Assembly: GCA_011033025.1 (NCBI GenBank)
Contig: WFMF01000099.1
Span: forward strand, 40,001-104,000
Length of the DNA stretch: 64,000 bases
Direction: 5' to 3'
Origin: Beroe forskalii
Lineage: Eukaryota; Ctenophora; Nuda; Beroida; Beroidae
Shown: positions 22,426 to 32,734 of the stretch, piece by piece
Layout of the letters: every line of letters begins with the position of its first letter
How positions within the stretch are numbered: the stretch's first letter is position 1
The notes under the pieces: model-generated
Databases searched by the model: none
The model's input: only the letters and a program-made list of their open reading frames with translations
Told to the model about the DNA's origin: nothing
Position numbers and translations under genes: made by a program

Positions 22426-25149
22426 TTCCTCTTTATCCGTCCTCTGCGCCAACGTTAAATAGCCGAATTTCTTCTTTCTCTCATGAAGCAACAAATCTCC
22501 TTGGCGCTAAAACACTAAAATCTGCTTGTGTTGTAAGATTTATGCAGCATACCAATCCCATCCCCCCTCTCTATAGTAATTAATATACTACCGGTCAGGT
22601 GACAGCAAGTAAATGCCATATGTTTCATTATGCTGAATGCTTGAACTGCTTACCTTGGCTCCATGCCAGGGGTTATATTGGAGGCATGCCAAGACTTCTC
22701 TCTGGCAGTCTTCCAGCTATTTATTGAGGATGCCTCCTGGGTTGTAGTAAAGAGATGCTGGCTCATTTTTTGGCGCGGTTCATGGACGATATGTATTATA
22801 GTAAAAGTCTGGTTTTATAAGAGTCTGGTTCTGTTAATAAGAGTTGGGCAAATGAAATACCACCGTTCTAGACTCTGAAGTATGGTTTTTATTGGTTACC
22901 ATTATCAATTAATGGTTTTCAAAGAACTCGACTTAAGTCTTCATACTTTTTTGTTGGACTTTTGAGGATGCATTATATGAATAATATTCGAAAATTCGAC
23001 AGATTTTCGCTAAGGGAGATTTGATGAGTTCCTGCCAAAATAGAGAGCAATGTTGTAAGATAAATATTTTCAATATTCGGGGCATCCAGTTCATTGCTCG
23101 ACTGACTTCCTCCTTCGTAGCATACCTTAAGATCGTTTAGAAGTCTCAACATCGTTTAGCTGGTACCTTCAAGACTGGGAAACATTTAACCAGCTTCTCA
23201 TGGCAGAATTCATATTAAAGTTGCATTTAGTATGCCATATATATTATCAATGCTCACTATATAATAATCCTTGATTTGACAACCCTTTTGAGCGTTTACA
23301 AGCGCACTCAAATATCTCTTTTTCGCTCCCAGGAAGTAATTTTCTCAAGGAAATAATAATAGTTTAAATGTCATATCTACGAATCTATGATCATACAATT
23401 ATTGAATACTAACTCTGCCAGATAATTTGCTCTATAATGCCACAATATATGATTTGACCATGTCAACGTATTTTCCTAAGTAGTAAGTAATACATCTCAT
23501 GTTTCAGAGGGATGCTGCCCTCCACAGATCTCCAGAGCTCCTTTCTGACAATGTGCAGTGTGCACTGTGAGCTGTGCACCAAACTTGTGCACTAAACTGT
23601 ACGCTTTCTCCGCTTCTTCCTGGTCGATCTCCACAACTTGTCTCTTGACGAAATGCACTAAACGACTCTTACCTTCCTCCTGGTTGCTACTACTCACTTA
23701 TACTCAGGTAAGCGTTTAGTGAATTCTAACTTTCTTATAATAAAGTGTCGTGTTTTTGGCTGATATAAACACATTAGATTTGCTGGGTCCTTAAGCACAG
23801 CCCATTTCCCATTTACCAGTTTAAGAAGTGATTTTACTATGCTTGTAAATGGGAAGGGAGGTAGAATTAAATAGTGAAGTCATCATAGCACCACCTCACT
23901 CTAGCTCTATAAGGTCCTGTGGTCGGGTGTGGGGTTTAGGTTTAAAAGGTTTAGGTTTGAAAGGTTACAAGGTTTACAAGGTTTTACAAGGTTTGAGTGT
24001 TTGATGATTGCATGAATTTAAATGGATTTCTGGACGCTATCCAAACATCCAATCCCGCTTTAAAATCTAACTTTATTTTTTAATTCGTGACTGAATCCGT
24101 GATAGATTCAGCGCTTGAAACACCAACAGGTATAATTGTTTAACAAGTTCGTGACTGATATTTTAATCATGATCTTGGTATTTAGTGAGGTTTTAATCTG
24201 ATATTCGTGACCTGAATATTTGAAATATTGCAAATTGTCGATCTTATGCAGATCTAGAGGCCCAATGAACATGGTTTAAGGACCTAACATTAGCATTTCA
24301 TTGGATCGAGTAATGTGTGGTGCACTGGGAGAGTGAAAAACAAATGATTATTTCATATTTTTGTAGGAAATTTCAAAAGCAAGCAACTGAGAGTTTCTTC
24401 AAATGGCCCTCCTCCTTTACGACACTTTACAGCCCCTTATATTTGGCACTGAAGAGTATTACCAGAGCTTGAGATTCTGCCAAGAAGAGGTCACCCTGAT
24501 GATCATTCCACCAATGACCCATCTAAATCTTGGCTATGTTATCACATTCCTCGTCTATATTTTCACATTCCTCGTAACAGCAATGGCCTATAATACGGAG
24601 CCCCTCAGTTTCGATTCCTTGGGCCTTACAGCAATTATCTCCCCTTATAAGCTCACTCAAGTTATTCGCTACCCCTAAAATATTACGTGCCAACACACGC
24701 TGCGAGGCTAAACACTTGTACTAAGGATCGGCTGCACAAAACAGTGGGTGACGCTGACAATTGCTCACTTTAAGCCCTGATAATGACGTCACTCTGAATT
24801 GGTCAGCATTTGACGCCCTGCCGTGTGATGATCTCAACCTTCATCTGATGGTTGAGAAAATGGGAGGTAGTCAGGAGTCAGGTTCATTCTGTGATGAGTA
24901 ATATATTGTCTGGCAACATGTGGTTGTTACGTCACTATGGCAACATCTGTTGGTATGGCTGTGACGTCACTATGGCAACACACAATAGACTCACCCCTCC
25001 CACTTTTTGCTGCAGCTGGTGTGAGATAATGTCATCATGTACTGGTGGGTATTGTGCAGAGTGGGTGTGTGGCTGGAGTATTAATAGGGTGTACAATGAA
25101 TGGGGGTGTAACTGTGCATTGTTTGAGTAATTGTAGAGATGTGTTTAGT
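22426..25149. other. Non-coding stretch with a duplicated CRE / GGCAAC module
   Basis: No host gene is supported. The open frame at 23497-23697 (minus) has coding-like composition but begins with GTG. The 91-codon ATG frame at 24403-24678 owes its hydrophobic run to a local direct repeat (CACATTCCTCGT). Short repeats of AAGGTTTACAAGG type lie at about 23940-24000, with a related set at about 46485-46545. A module ACGTCACTATGGCAACA occurs twice at 24925-24980. Confidence 0.45.
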
Positions 25150-25218
25150 GTAGCAAACTGGGAAATTGTTAATGACGTCATATTGCGACCGCCTGTTTAA
25201 ACTATACTGAGCTTATGT
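25150..25218 (-). mobile_element. Family B MITE, partial (copy B3)
   Basis: TTGTTAATGACGTCATATTG, CGACCGCCTGTTTAAACTAT and ACTGAGCTTATGTA match one half of family B in reverse orientation. The CGCG end is missing. Confidence 0.65.
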
Positions 25219-25310
25219 AGTACAGTGTACAGTGAGGGGGTGTAACTGTGTGAGGCATTGTTCGAGCGATATTAGAGCGCTCTAGGTCATTTGGCCTAAC
25301 TGGACGTTTG

Positions 25311-25386
25311 GCCTAACGCCTGAAACTCGCACAATTTTGATTTTATTTCTCTCCCCTGACCCTTAAACCAGTGTTAGGCCAAATAA
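25311..25386. repeat. Short element with GGCCTAAC ends
   Basis: TTGGCCTAAC and GTTAGGCCAA bound a segment containing GAAACTCGCACAATT and CCCCTGACCCTTAAACCAGTG. A diverged copy in opposite orientation lies at 27345-27418 (CACTGGTTAAGGTCAGGGG, AATTGTGTGAGTTT). Confidence 0.6.
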
Positions 25387-25751
25387 GTACACAATAAGGC
25401 TTTGTGCTGAAATGAATTATTTTCACTTAGAATGAATGCCGTAAAACGGCCTGAACTCAAATATGTTCATTTCTTAAAAAAACATAATCCCCCAAGAATG
25501 AATATGCACTTCCGTACCTCACTATTTCGTCAATACACCAGACTTGAATGTCTAATAAACTCTACAGTAAATGCATTTAGCCTGCACATACATAAATACA
25601 CATGTCTAAAGCATATATACAGCTCTGTCTAAACTTAAAGCATATGCCGGTCTGTTCTCGAGTGTATGAAATATAATATTACGTCATAGACCATTATCCG
25701 AATATATTTGAGGGTCGGAAATGTATGCTCTCTCTACGTAAAGTATATATA

Positions 25752-25950
25752 CCTTAGGAGGTGTATTTATTTGGGATAAAATTTCGGTGTTTCAAATTTT
25801 GGTAGGTTGAAAATATGGGGATTTTTCAAGTCACTACTCTTGTTAACATCTGATAATGACGTCATTTCGAAATTTCATGGTGGGTGAAAAAATGGGGACT
25901 TTTCTGAAAAAATCCCCAAATTACAACCTTTATAAATAAACCTCCTAAGG
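25752..25950. mobile_element. TA-flanked MITE, 199 bp
   Basis: Ends CCTTAGGAGGTGTATTTATT and reverse complement CCTTAGGAGGTTTATTTATA, each bordered by TA (25750-25751 and 25951-25952). The interior is itself a loose palindrome (TGGGGATTTTT / AAAAATCCCCA) with TGACGTCA at 25857. Confidence 0.8.
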
Positions 25951-26171
25951 TAGTTAAAAGTACTAGAATTTTCTAGGTACTGTTGAGTGTAGACTGTAGG
26001 TAGAGTTCTAGCTTTTAAGTCCGATAGTGAACGTCATAGACCATTATTATATCCGAACATGCTCTCTCCCTATGTAAAATAAAGTTCTAGTATTTTCTAG
26101 GCAGCTAGAGTTCTATATTACCATTTTAGGTTGAGAACTAGAGCTTTAGAATTTAATAGAGGTTTTAAGAG

Positions 26172-27098
26172 TTATATACACGGCCGTGTTGTTTTCGCGC
26201 GTGCTGTATACGTATAACCATCACTGATGGAGTTACGAAACCAGAGATGGAGTTATATAAACACGCGCGAAAGTCTCTCTAGAAACTCCATCAGTAGATT
26301 TCAAAACTCCATCAGTAGTTTTCGAAAAGTCCATCTCTAGATTTATATTCGGATTCTGACACGCTGAGTTACCGAATGTTACAAACTTAATTAAAACATG
26401 CTTACACTGTTTATTTACCCTGTTTATTTACCCTGTTTATTTACCCTGTTTATTTACCCTGTTTAGTGTTTATTTACCTTTATTTACCCTGTTTTACCTG
26501 ACCCGTTTACCGTATTAAGCAAATGTACACATGCACAAAAACGAACACCAAATACCAATCAACACAACACATTGTAATTACTGTGTACATTTGCAAACCG
26601 TTATATGTTAGACAAGTGACGTCTGCTCGTAACACAGGTATAGAATGGAATGTGGCTGCAATACATTTTTGAGAGTAATTGCAATTGCAAATGTCGATGT
26701 ACACCATATTGTACACTTTGTTTGGTCGGTCCTTCAGTGTTCACATTCCGATGTGTTGGTCTGTTGCTGATGATTTATACATTACCAATTATGTTGTACT
26801 CGTACAATTATCATTCAAATGTGAATGGATTCTTGAGAATGTGAGAAAGTGTGTGTCTTTAATATTCACTTCGTGATTGTATCTTTTCGATTTGTTTGTA
26901 CCATTGATTTTCCAAAAGTTTATGGAAATGAACGTTTTGATGGAATCTATGTTCTTATGCTGATTGCTGTCTCTTCAAAAAAGCTGCAAAATACTTAAGT
27001 CAATGCACAAATGTGAAGACTAACATGAATAATTCATAAGGTGTCCTGCTAGGGTCTAAATCTGTCCAAATTAATCTTACTTCGAATCGGCCGTGTAT
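26172..27098. repeat. Possible TIR element or chance inverted ends (TATACACGGCCG)
   Basis: TATACACGGCCG at about 26174 and its reverse complement at about 27088 face each other over about 0.9 kb. The interval holds repeats of ACTCCATC(A/T)(G/C)T (26230-26340), a 13-bp CCCTGTTTATTTA minisatellite (about 26406-26500) and short frames without motifs. Only 12 bp of end match is visible, so the element call is weak. Confidence 0.3.
26406..26500 (+). repeat. 13-bp minisatellite
   Basis: CCCTGTTTATTTA repeats about four to five times perfectly, then in degraded form. Confidence 0.9.
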
Positions 27099-27100
27099 AT

Positions 27101-27271
27101 ACTATATAACCACGCGCCAAGAGAGAGACTTTTGATCTTCACATATAGCACTCACTGGCGTTCGTACTATATGAGCAATTAGACACTCACTGCGTTCGCG
27201 CCTAATTGTAATTCACCACGCTGCGCGTGGCGAATTGCAAAAGTCTCTCTCTAGTCGCGTGGTTATATAGT
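27101..27271. mobile_element. Palindromic MITE with inner hairpins, 171 bp
   Basis: ACTATATAACCACGCG, then GAGAGAGACTTTTG, is repeated in reverse complement at the right end (CAAAAGTCTCTCTC, CGCGTGGTTATATAGT). Inside are CAATTAG/CTAATTG and AATTCACCACGC/GCGTGGCGAATT stems, so the element would fold into a multi-branched structure. The target duplication is unclear. Confidence 0.7.
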
Positions 27272-27711
27272 CTCTATATCTAGATAGCTAGATTTTTGGT
27301 ATTTAGTTGGAGATCTCAAGAACTGTTGTGATGATCATTCGGCCTAACTTGACATTTTGCTTTACACTGGTTAAGGTCAGGGGAGATATAAATTCTGAAT
27401 TGTGTGAGTTTTAAGCGTTCTTACCGCCCTCCTAACTCTTGATAACGCTTTTCAAGAACATAATGTCTCTTAACTCTGGTAAATTTCATTCAAACTCATC
27501 TGAGCGTTAAGTACTACAGGAATTAACAATCAACAATTTGACCATATCTTCTCATTTCTTACTTGAAAACAAAACAATTCTGAATTGTACCATTTCATTA
27601 TTTGCATGCGTTTGATTTTATCGCTCTCTTATCAGCTGCTTGTTAATCACCTCGCATAGTATTGAGCCTGTGTGTGTTGCTATACAGTACAAGTACAGTA
27701 ATACACATAAA

Positions 27712-28665
27712 ATGGATACCGAGGACTTGTTGAGCAAATCGAGTTCTTGGCTCGGGAAGGCGATGAAGGAGCTTAATTGCAGCACTCCCAACAACGTTAC
27801 AGCACCGTGTTGCCGAAGACTGAACAAGGAGGAACTGGTTGTGTTGCTCAGTGAGGCCTTTCATTTTGTGCGGTTCCAGAATGATCGACTGAGACAGACG
27901 AGGTCCGAGCTATGCACCACCCAAGCGGAGCTGGTCAAATCACAGAAGCATGTCATTGTGCAGCAACACGAGTTAATCGTCAGCAAGGACAAACTGTTGG
28001 AGTCAGTTCAGAGTGTGGTGACTAATACTGTATCTGAGATCGTTCAGGCTGAAATAAAGACTTACAGTGAAGTTGCGAGAACCACGAATGAATCAGTCCA
28101 GACCAGTAAAGACACACTGCTAGCATCAGTGCAGAATGTTCTGACAGAAACTGTTCAGTCTGGAATCAAGTCGTACAGCGAAGCTGTGAGGAGCTCGAGT
28201 GATGCTAATCAGATAAGTCAGGACACTCTGAAGAATGTTGTGAAGACTGCTGTTCAGGAGGAAGACCGGGGAAAGAACGTGATGATGTTCGGGGTTCCTG
28301 AAGGGGAGAGTGAGGACTTGTCACTGAAGGTGCAGGAGGTGTTCAGTGAGCTCGGTGTAAAGCCCTCTGCAGATGTGTGCCGGGTGGGAAAGACTGGTAA
28401 CGGAGCCCGTCCCAGACCTGTTAAGGTGACATTTTCCTGTGCCACCACAGCACGACATGTTCTGGTTCAGGCCAGGAAGCTCTGTGACTCTGTTAGGTTT
28501 AAGACTGTGTTCATCAGGGCTGATAGGACTTTGGAAGAACGTGCGACTCACAAGCTCCTTATTGAAGAGGTGAAAAGGAAGAGGGAGGAGGAGCCGGGTA
28601 AGAAACACTATATCAGAGGTGGGACAGTTGTAACCGAGGAGAAGTTGGCGGATACTGATACGTGA
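27712..28665 (+). CDS. LINE ORF1-type RNA-binding protein, 317 aa, without adjacent ORF2
   Basis: This is the only convincing protein frame in the window. The frame stays open upstream to 27640 but the first ATG is at 27712 in good context (AAAATGG), giving 317 residues. Residues ~40-115 are rich in heptad-like Leu/Val/Gln and should form a coiled coil. Residues ~92-132 and ~133-169 are a direct repeat (KDKLLESVQSVV / KDTLLASVQNVL, then KTYSEVAR / KSYSEAVR) with a third partial unit. Residues ~188-272 look like an RRM (KNVMMFGVPEGES as strand 1, RPVKVTFSCATTARHVL as a later strand-helix). A basic C-terminal part (FKTVFIRADRTLEERATHK, GGTVV) resembles the ORF1 C-terminal domain. Coiled coil-RRM-CTD is the layout of L1-like and several invertebrate LINE ORF1 proteins, which bind element RNA as trimers. 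No zinc knuckle, endonuclease or reverse transcriptase frame follows for at least 4 kb. The clade is not assigned. Confidence 0.8.
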   Translation: MDTEDLLSKSSSWLGKAMKELNCSTPNNVTAPCCRRLNKEELVVLLSEAFHFVRFQNDRLRQTRSELCTTQAELVKSQKHVIVQQHELIVSKDKLLESVQSVVTNTVSEIVQAEIKTYSEVARTTNESVQTSKDTLLASVQNVLTETVQSGIKSYSEAVRSSSDANQISQDTLKNVVKTAVQEEDRGKNVMMFGVPEGESEDLSLKVQEVFSELGVKPSADVCRVGKTGNGARPRPVKVTFSCATTARHVLVQARKLCDSVRFKTVFIRADRTLEERATHKLLIEEVKRKREEEPGKKHYIRGGTVVTEEKLADTDT

Positions 28666-29210
28666 TCGGTTTGAATTGTGACACATGCTCTTAATGATTT
28701 TATGTCTGAGCAAGGATGAATTTTATGTTCTTTCTTCGATAATTCGCTGCTATGCTATTTGAGGATTCAAAGTGAATTTTGATCAAATTTCTCACAAAAC
28801 TTGATTGTTTTCGCAAATTTTTTCATTGTTCATTGATTGAACTGGGGAAGAATTGAGAACACTTATTCGTGGCAAATGAATTCATTTTACTATTTTAAAT
28901 CTAATTTATTAAAGTTTTTACCGATGCTATTTTTGATATTGATTTTATGATATTATAATTTTAACATTTCGGCACATTGCCAGCCCCACCGTGGGTTTCA
29001 CAACAACAACAACAACAACAACGTGCTATATTTATTAATACTTTTCTCCGTTGAACCATCTGATGTCCTGAATTGTGATACGTATCTTATTCCTTTATTC
29101 TCTTTTTCCCTTTATCTGTCACACTATAGTGCAATTGTATTTTTCTGAGAAAAGGAACTCTGTGAACAGGGCTATGAATGAGATGGCTTCTAAAAAGAAA
29201 TTATAGTTAT
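28666..29210 (+). mobile_element. Probable 3' untranslated part of the ORF1-only LINE
   Basis: Downstream of the stop lie a (CAA)7-8 microsatellite at about 29000-29022, the phrase AGCCCCACCGTGGGTTTCAC, and an end-like segment GAAAAGGAACTCTGTGAACAG ... AAGAAATTATAGTTATAG. A short terminal TTATAG repeat is typical of several LINE 3' ends. The exact end and any target-site duplication could not be fixed. Confidence 0.4.
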
Positions 29211-29546
29211 AGTTTCAATTTCACAGACTTGAGGTAAATATGTTGCTCAACATTATAGCTCGGGATGAAGGTATGTGGTTTGAATAAGATCCAGTTAGCT
29301 AGAAGGTTATTAACTGTAACCTACTTATAACTAATGGCTATTTTTCTCTCACCCTTTGTTGGCATGAAGCCAGAAACCTTCCACTTTGTTATATAAATCA
29401 GTTGCAGCTGCCACTTCTTCACCTCTTTTTGATTGGTCAATTTACCTCACGTGACACAAAACGGAGCACTGCCATTGGTTTTCAGACGGATAGTTTCAGA
29501 TGGTTCTCGAATGAGTGGCAAGTGCATTTAGATGCCTCTATTAATA
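29211..29546. other. Non-coding stretch
   Basis: Nothing recognisable; ordinary AT-rich sequence leading to MITE B4. Confidence 0.4.
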
Positions 29547-29644
29547 AGCACTCAGAATAAATAGGCGGTCGCAATGACGTCATTAGCATTGTGCGCGCTG
29601 CCAATTTGTTGAAAATAACCGCCCATTTCTCGCGAGCAGGCTGT
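29547..29644 (+). mobile_element. Family B MITE (copy B4), well preserved
   Basis: CACTCAGAATAAATAGGCGG, TCGCAATGACGTCATTAGCA, TTGTGCGCGCTGCCAATTTG, TTGAAAATAACCGCCCATTT and CTCGCGAGCAG follow each other without gaps. This copy is close to the family B consensus. Confidence 0.85.
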
Positions 29645-30258
29645 ATGATGGTTAACTTCAACCACTATATGATTTCGGTGTTAACGTGAGTGTGGATGAA
29701 TGTTTTAACATTCTTCAGACGGCCCTAGTCGGATATTCACCAAATTTCATGGATAAACTTTATATTATTTGCGCTGTGGTTGGAATGTGAAGGAAACAAA
29801 CCTTAGAAATGAAGTACATACTGAGACCTCTGACAGACAGCATGATATATTTGGGAATTGTCCAATTTGTCTTGCTACTGTCTATCTTGTAGACACACGG
29901 ACGTCTCCTCAAATGTGAGATAAGTATTCTCTTCCCAACGAATTTCCAGACTGGAAACACAAACTGTCATATAATTCTAGCTAAATTCCATGTTTCTTCA
30001 TGCTTGTATCTATGAGTTACGACCTGGCTCCGAGTAATACTAACGTTCAGCTTCAGTCTTCACTATGTGTGTCTACCATTAGATACGTGTTGTAGACAGA
30101 AATTCCTAAATATCTAGAAACCCAGAACTTGTAGCTATAGAAACAGTCATTTCGGTAAATATATCTCCTTAGAAACAGAACAACGTGTCAGCTATAGAAA
30201 CCAGCGACTTGATCAGCCAAATTCCCTATTCCCTAAGATTCCACCGATTGTTAACTAG
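29645..30258. other. Non-coding stretch
   Basis: No gene or structured repeat is supported; the short minus-strand frame at 29760-29960 shows no motif. Confidence 0.4.
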
Positions 30259-30336
30259 AAAACGACCGGTTAGCCGAACCGAAACCGAAATGCCGGTTAA
30301 CCGGATTTATTGAGAAATGGTAACCGGTCGTTTGCC
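30259..30336. mobile_element. Small palindromic element (ACCGGTTA ends)
   Basis: AAAACGACCGGTTA and TAACCGGTCGTTT are inverted ends about 78 bp apart, with further ACCGAAACCG and CGGTTAACCGG palindromes inside. No clear duplication of the target. Confidence 0.6.
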
Positions 30337-30571
30337 AAAGTCAACGCCTAATTACTATTTTCCACTACTTGCCAGCAGGCAAGCATCCCTGATTTCTCTT
30401 CGATATGTTATATCGTTGTGATGTATCCTCATGGCAATAACAGTGCCAAACAAATAGCATTCTCAGGATTATAGCTGTATCGTGAGAAGCCATGATATAT
30501 TGTCAAAAGACTGATTGTTATATCATGGATCACTGATCCTGGACCGTTGTTTTGAAAATAGTCCGGTGTGA

Positions 30572-30630
30572 AGTCATCAACTCACCATTCTAAACCATGA
30601 TAATGACGTCACTCTCAACAACCTATGTTT
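30572..30630 (-). mobile_element. Family A MITE, decayed
   Basis: GAAGTCATCAACTCACCATT, CTAAACCATGATAATGACGTCACTC and a degraded end CAACCTATGTTTGT match the family A order. Confidence 0.6.
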
Positions 30631-32734
30631 GTATCTATCTTGTGTTATATTTACTTATCTATAGAATCTCTTCTAAAGAAGAAGAAAGTGGTGAAGACAA
30701 TGGCTGTACGTCTCACATGATGAGCAATATATTGCATCATCCTTGTTAAATTGTTCTCAGGGGCGCACTGAATTGCATACATGTGATGGAAGGTGTGTTC
30801 TAAATGGTATACTTGGCAACAAGAATAAATAATTTCATTGTGTTTGAATTTTAAAATTTTCTCATCATGTACTGTAGTAAATGTATCATAATATAAGCGA
30901 GCATGGCCGTATGATTTGGCTCCGTGGATATGATTGCGTTACCATGGTAGCAAGGTGCATTAAAGTTGTTAAAGTGGATCAGACTTTACGTCAATCTTAT
31001 AGGGATTTACGTCATGATATAAATTTCAATTGCAATTAATAAGAATTTCAATAAGATGTTAAGGATGGCATATATTATTGATCTGTGATCAATCATACTT
31101 AGTGGGTGGTCTCAGTCTTGTTTCTGATTTGGTGTCATAAACAGTTCGATTAAAAAAGGGTTTATAACCAAATATGAAATAGACTGTTGAGTTTTACAAA
31201 AGTGCAATATTAAGCTGATCTCAGATTCAATATGCAAATATGGACTCGTAGGGCTTTCAAAATGCTTCGGATATTTATGATTCTGCAAATCATGGAGCTT
31301 CTAGGTGTAGTAAACCTTTTCACAATGGTTAAAGAAGACCGTACCTGTTTATAAACGTTGAAAAAACTACGTTTGATCGATGAGAAGTCTTTTCCAAAAC
31401 CGAAAGAAGGCCACTCAATGGATCAGAAAGTTTTCTAAATCAAGAATCACGGACATGCTTGTTTTTATTCGAAAGTTAATAATCACAACCTACTCCAAGT
31501 TCTCAGATCACCCATCTTTCCCACTCATTCCATTCTCTCCTCCGATATCCCAGACATATTCACTACTATATTCATTATTCAAGCATGCATCTCGCTGCGT
31601 CATTGCCGTAGAATTATTGAGATCTCTACTCTGATTGGCTGGCACACTCACGTGACCTAACTCTGAGCCCTCTGATTGGTCGTTAAAGAGGTCCTGATAT
31701 GGCACTAAGCCAGGCATGAAAGCTTGGCTGTGCCAAGCCGTTACCATGCCAACTGCGGTAGTACTTGTGAAGGCAAACCTTTAATTGCTTCTATTATTAC
31801 ATCATTTGATGTGTGATGTGTATCTGGCAGCTTAGAATGCCATGGGAAATAGAACATGTATTGTTTGTTAAACTACTGTCTGTAAATTCTGTGTGCATGA
31901 AAAAACTCTGCGTATAACATACGTGACCTGTAGTTAAAACAATCAATGTACATATATAATAAGCTTTTTTACACTTTTTACAGCTGAGTAGTTATGAAGA
32001 GGACATTTCTCAATGATATGCGTTAGTGTGATCTTTGAATAAGAAGCAAAACCGAATTAAGATAAATGAAAATAGAATAAGATTTTGATTTTTTAAAAGA
32101 ACGTGAGTAGTGGGTACTTGGTAGGCAGATTTTGTGTCAGCGACACTCAGCCGCCTCTTTCTAATGGAAATAAGGAGCTCCTGTTTCAAATGTTACTTCA
32201 TTAAATTAAATTTGGCCCTTTTTCTTTTTATTTCAGACTAAATTTTCATTCAATTATCTACAATGCAGCAGCCGTTCAGTCATGGATGTTATCTTTTTCC
32301 GACATCTGGGTGAAGATTTTCTACAAAATGTAACGGAATTATGAAATTCAAAGCAGGATGTCCTGAGTCTGTTCTTCTGCCTATTAACTTTATCTGTGTA
32401 ACAGGATGTAGACTGTCCTGACCTAGTAGTAGATCATTTCCCAAACATTTCTACACTTAAACTTCGGCTACATCGTTTTCCCCAAATACTTCTACACCTA
32501 AAAAGCTAAAACTCCGGCTAGATCATTTCCCCCAAAAACTTCTGCACATTATTAAAAGCTTAAACTCAGGATAGATCTACCCTAGCCTTTAAGGTCATTT
32601 CCCCACCAGTTCTACACCTAAAGCTAGATCTACCCTATAACCGTGATTAAAATAGTGTAGGTACCTTGATCATTGTCCTTGCCTAGACTTCCGTGGGGTA
32701 CCACACAGCATTCAGGAATGGAAAATATTTGATA
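30631..32734. other. Right part of the inter-arm spacer, non-coding
   Basis: No gene is supported. The ATG frame at 31380-31634 (84 codons) has no motif. A local direct repeat of ATCATTTCCC / CTTCTACACCTAAA phrases lies at about 32430-32630. Confidence 0.4.

Noticed and set aside
24403..24678. 91-codon frame with a hydrophobic segment
   Set aside because: The membrane-like run comes from a short direct DNA repeat; no homology recognised.
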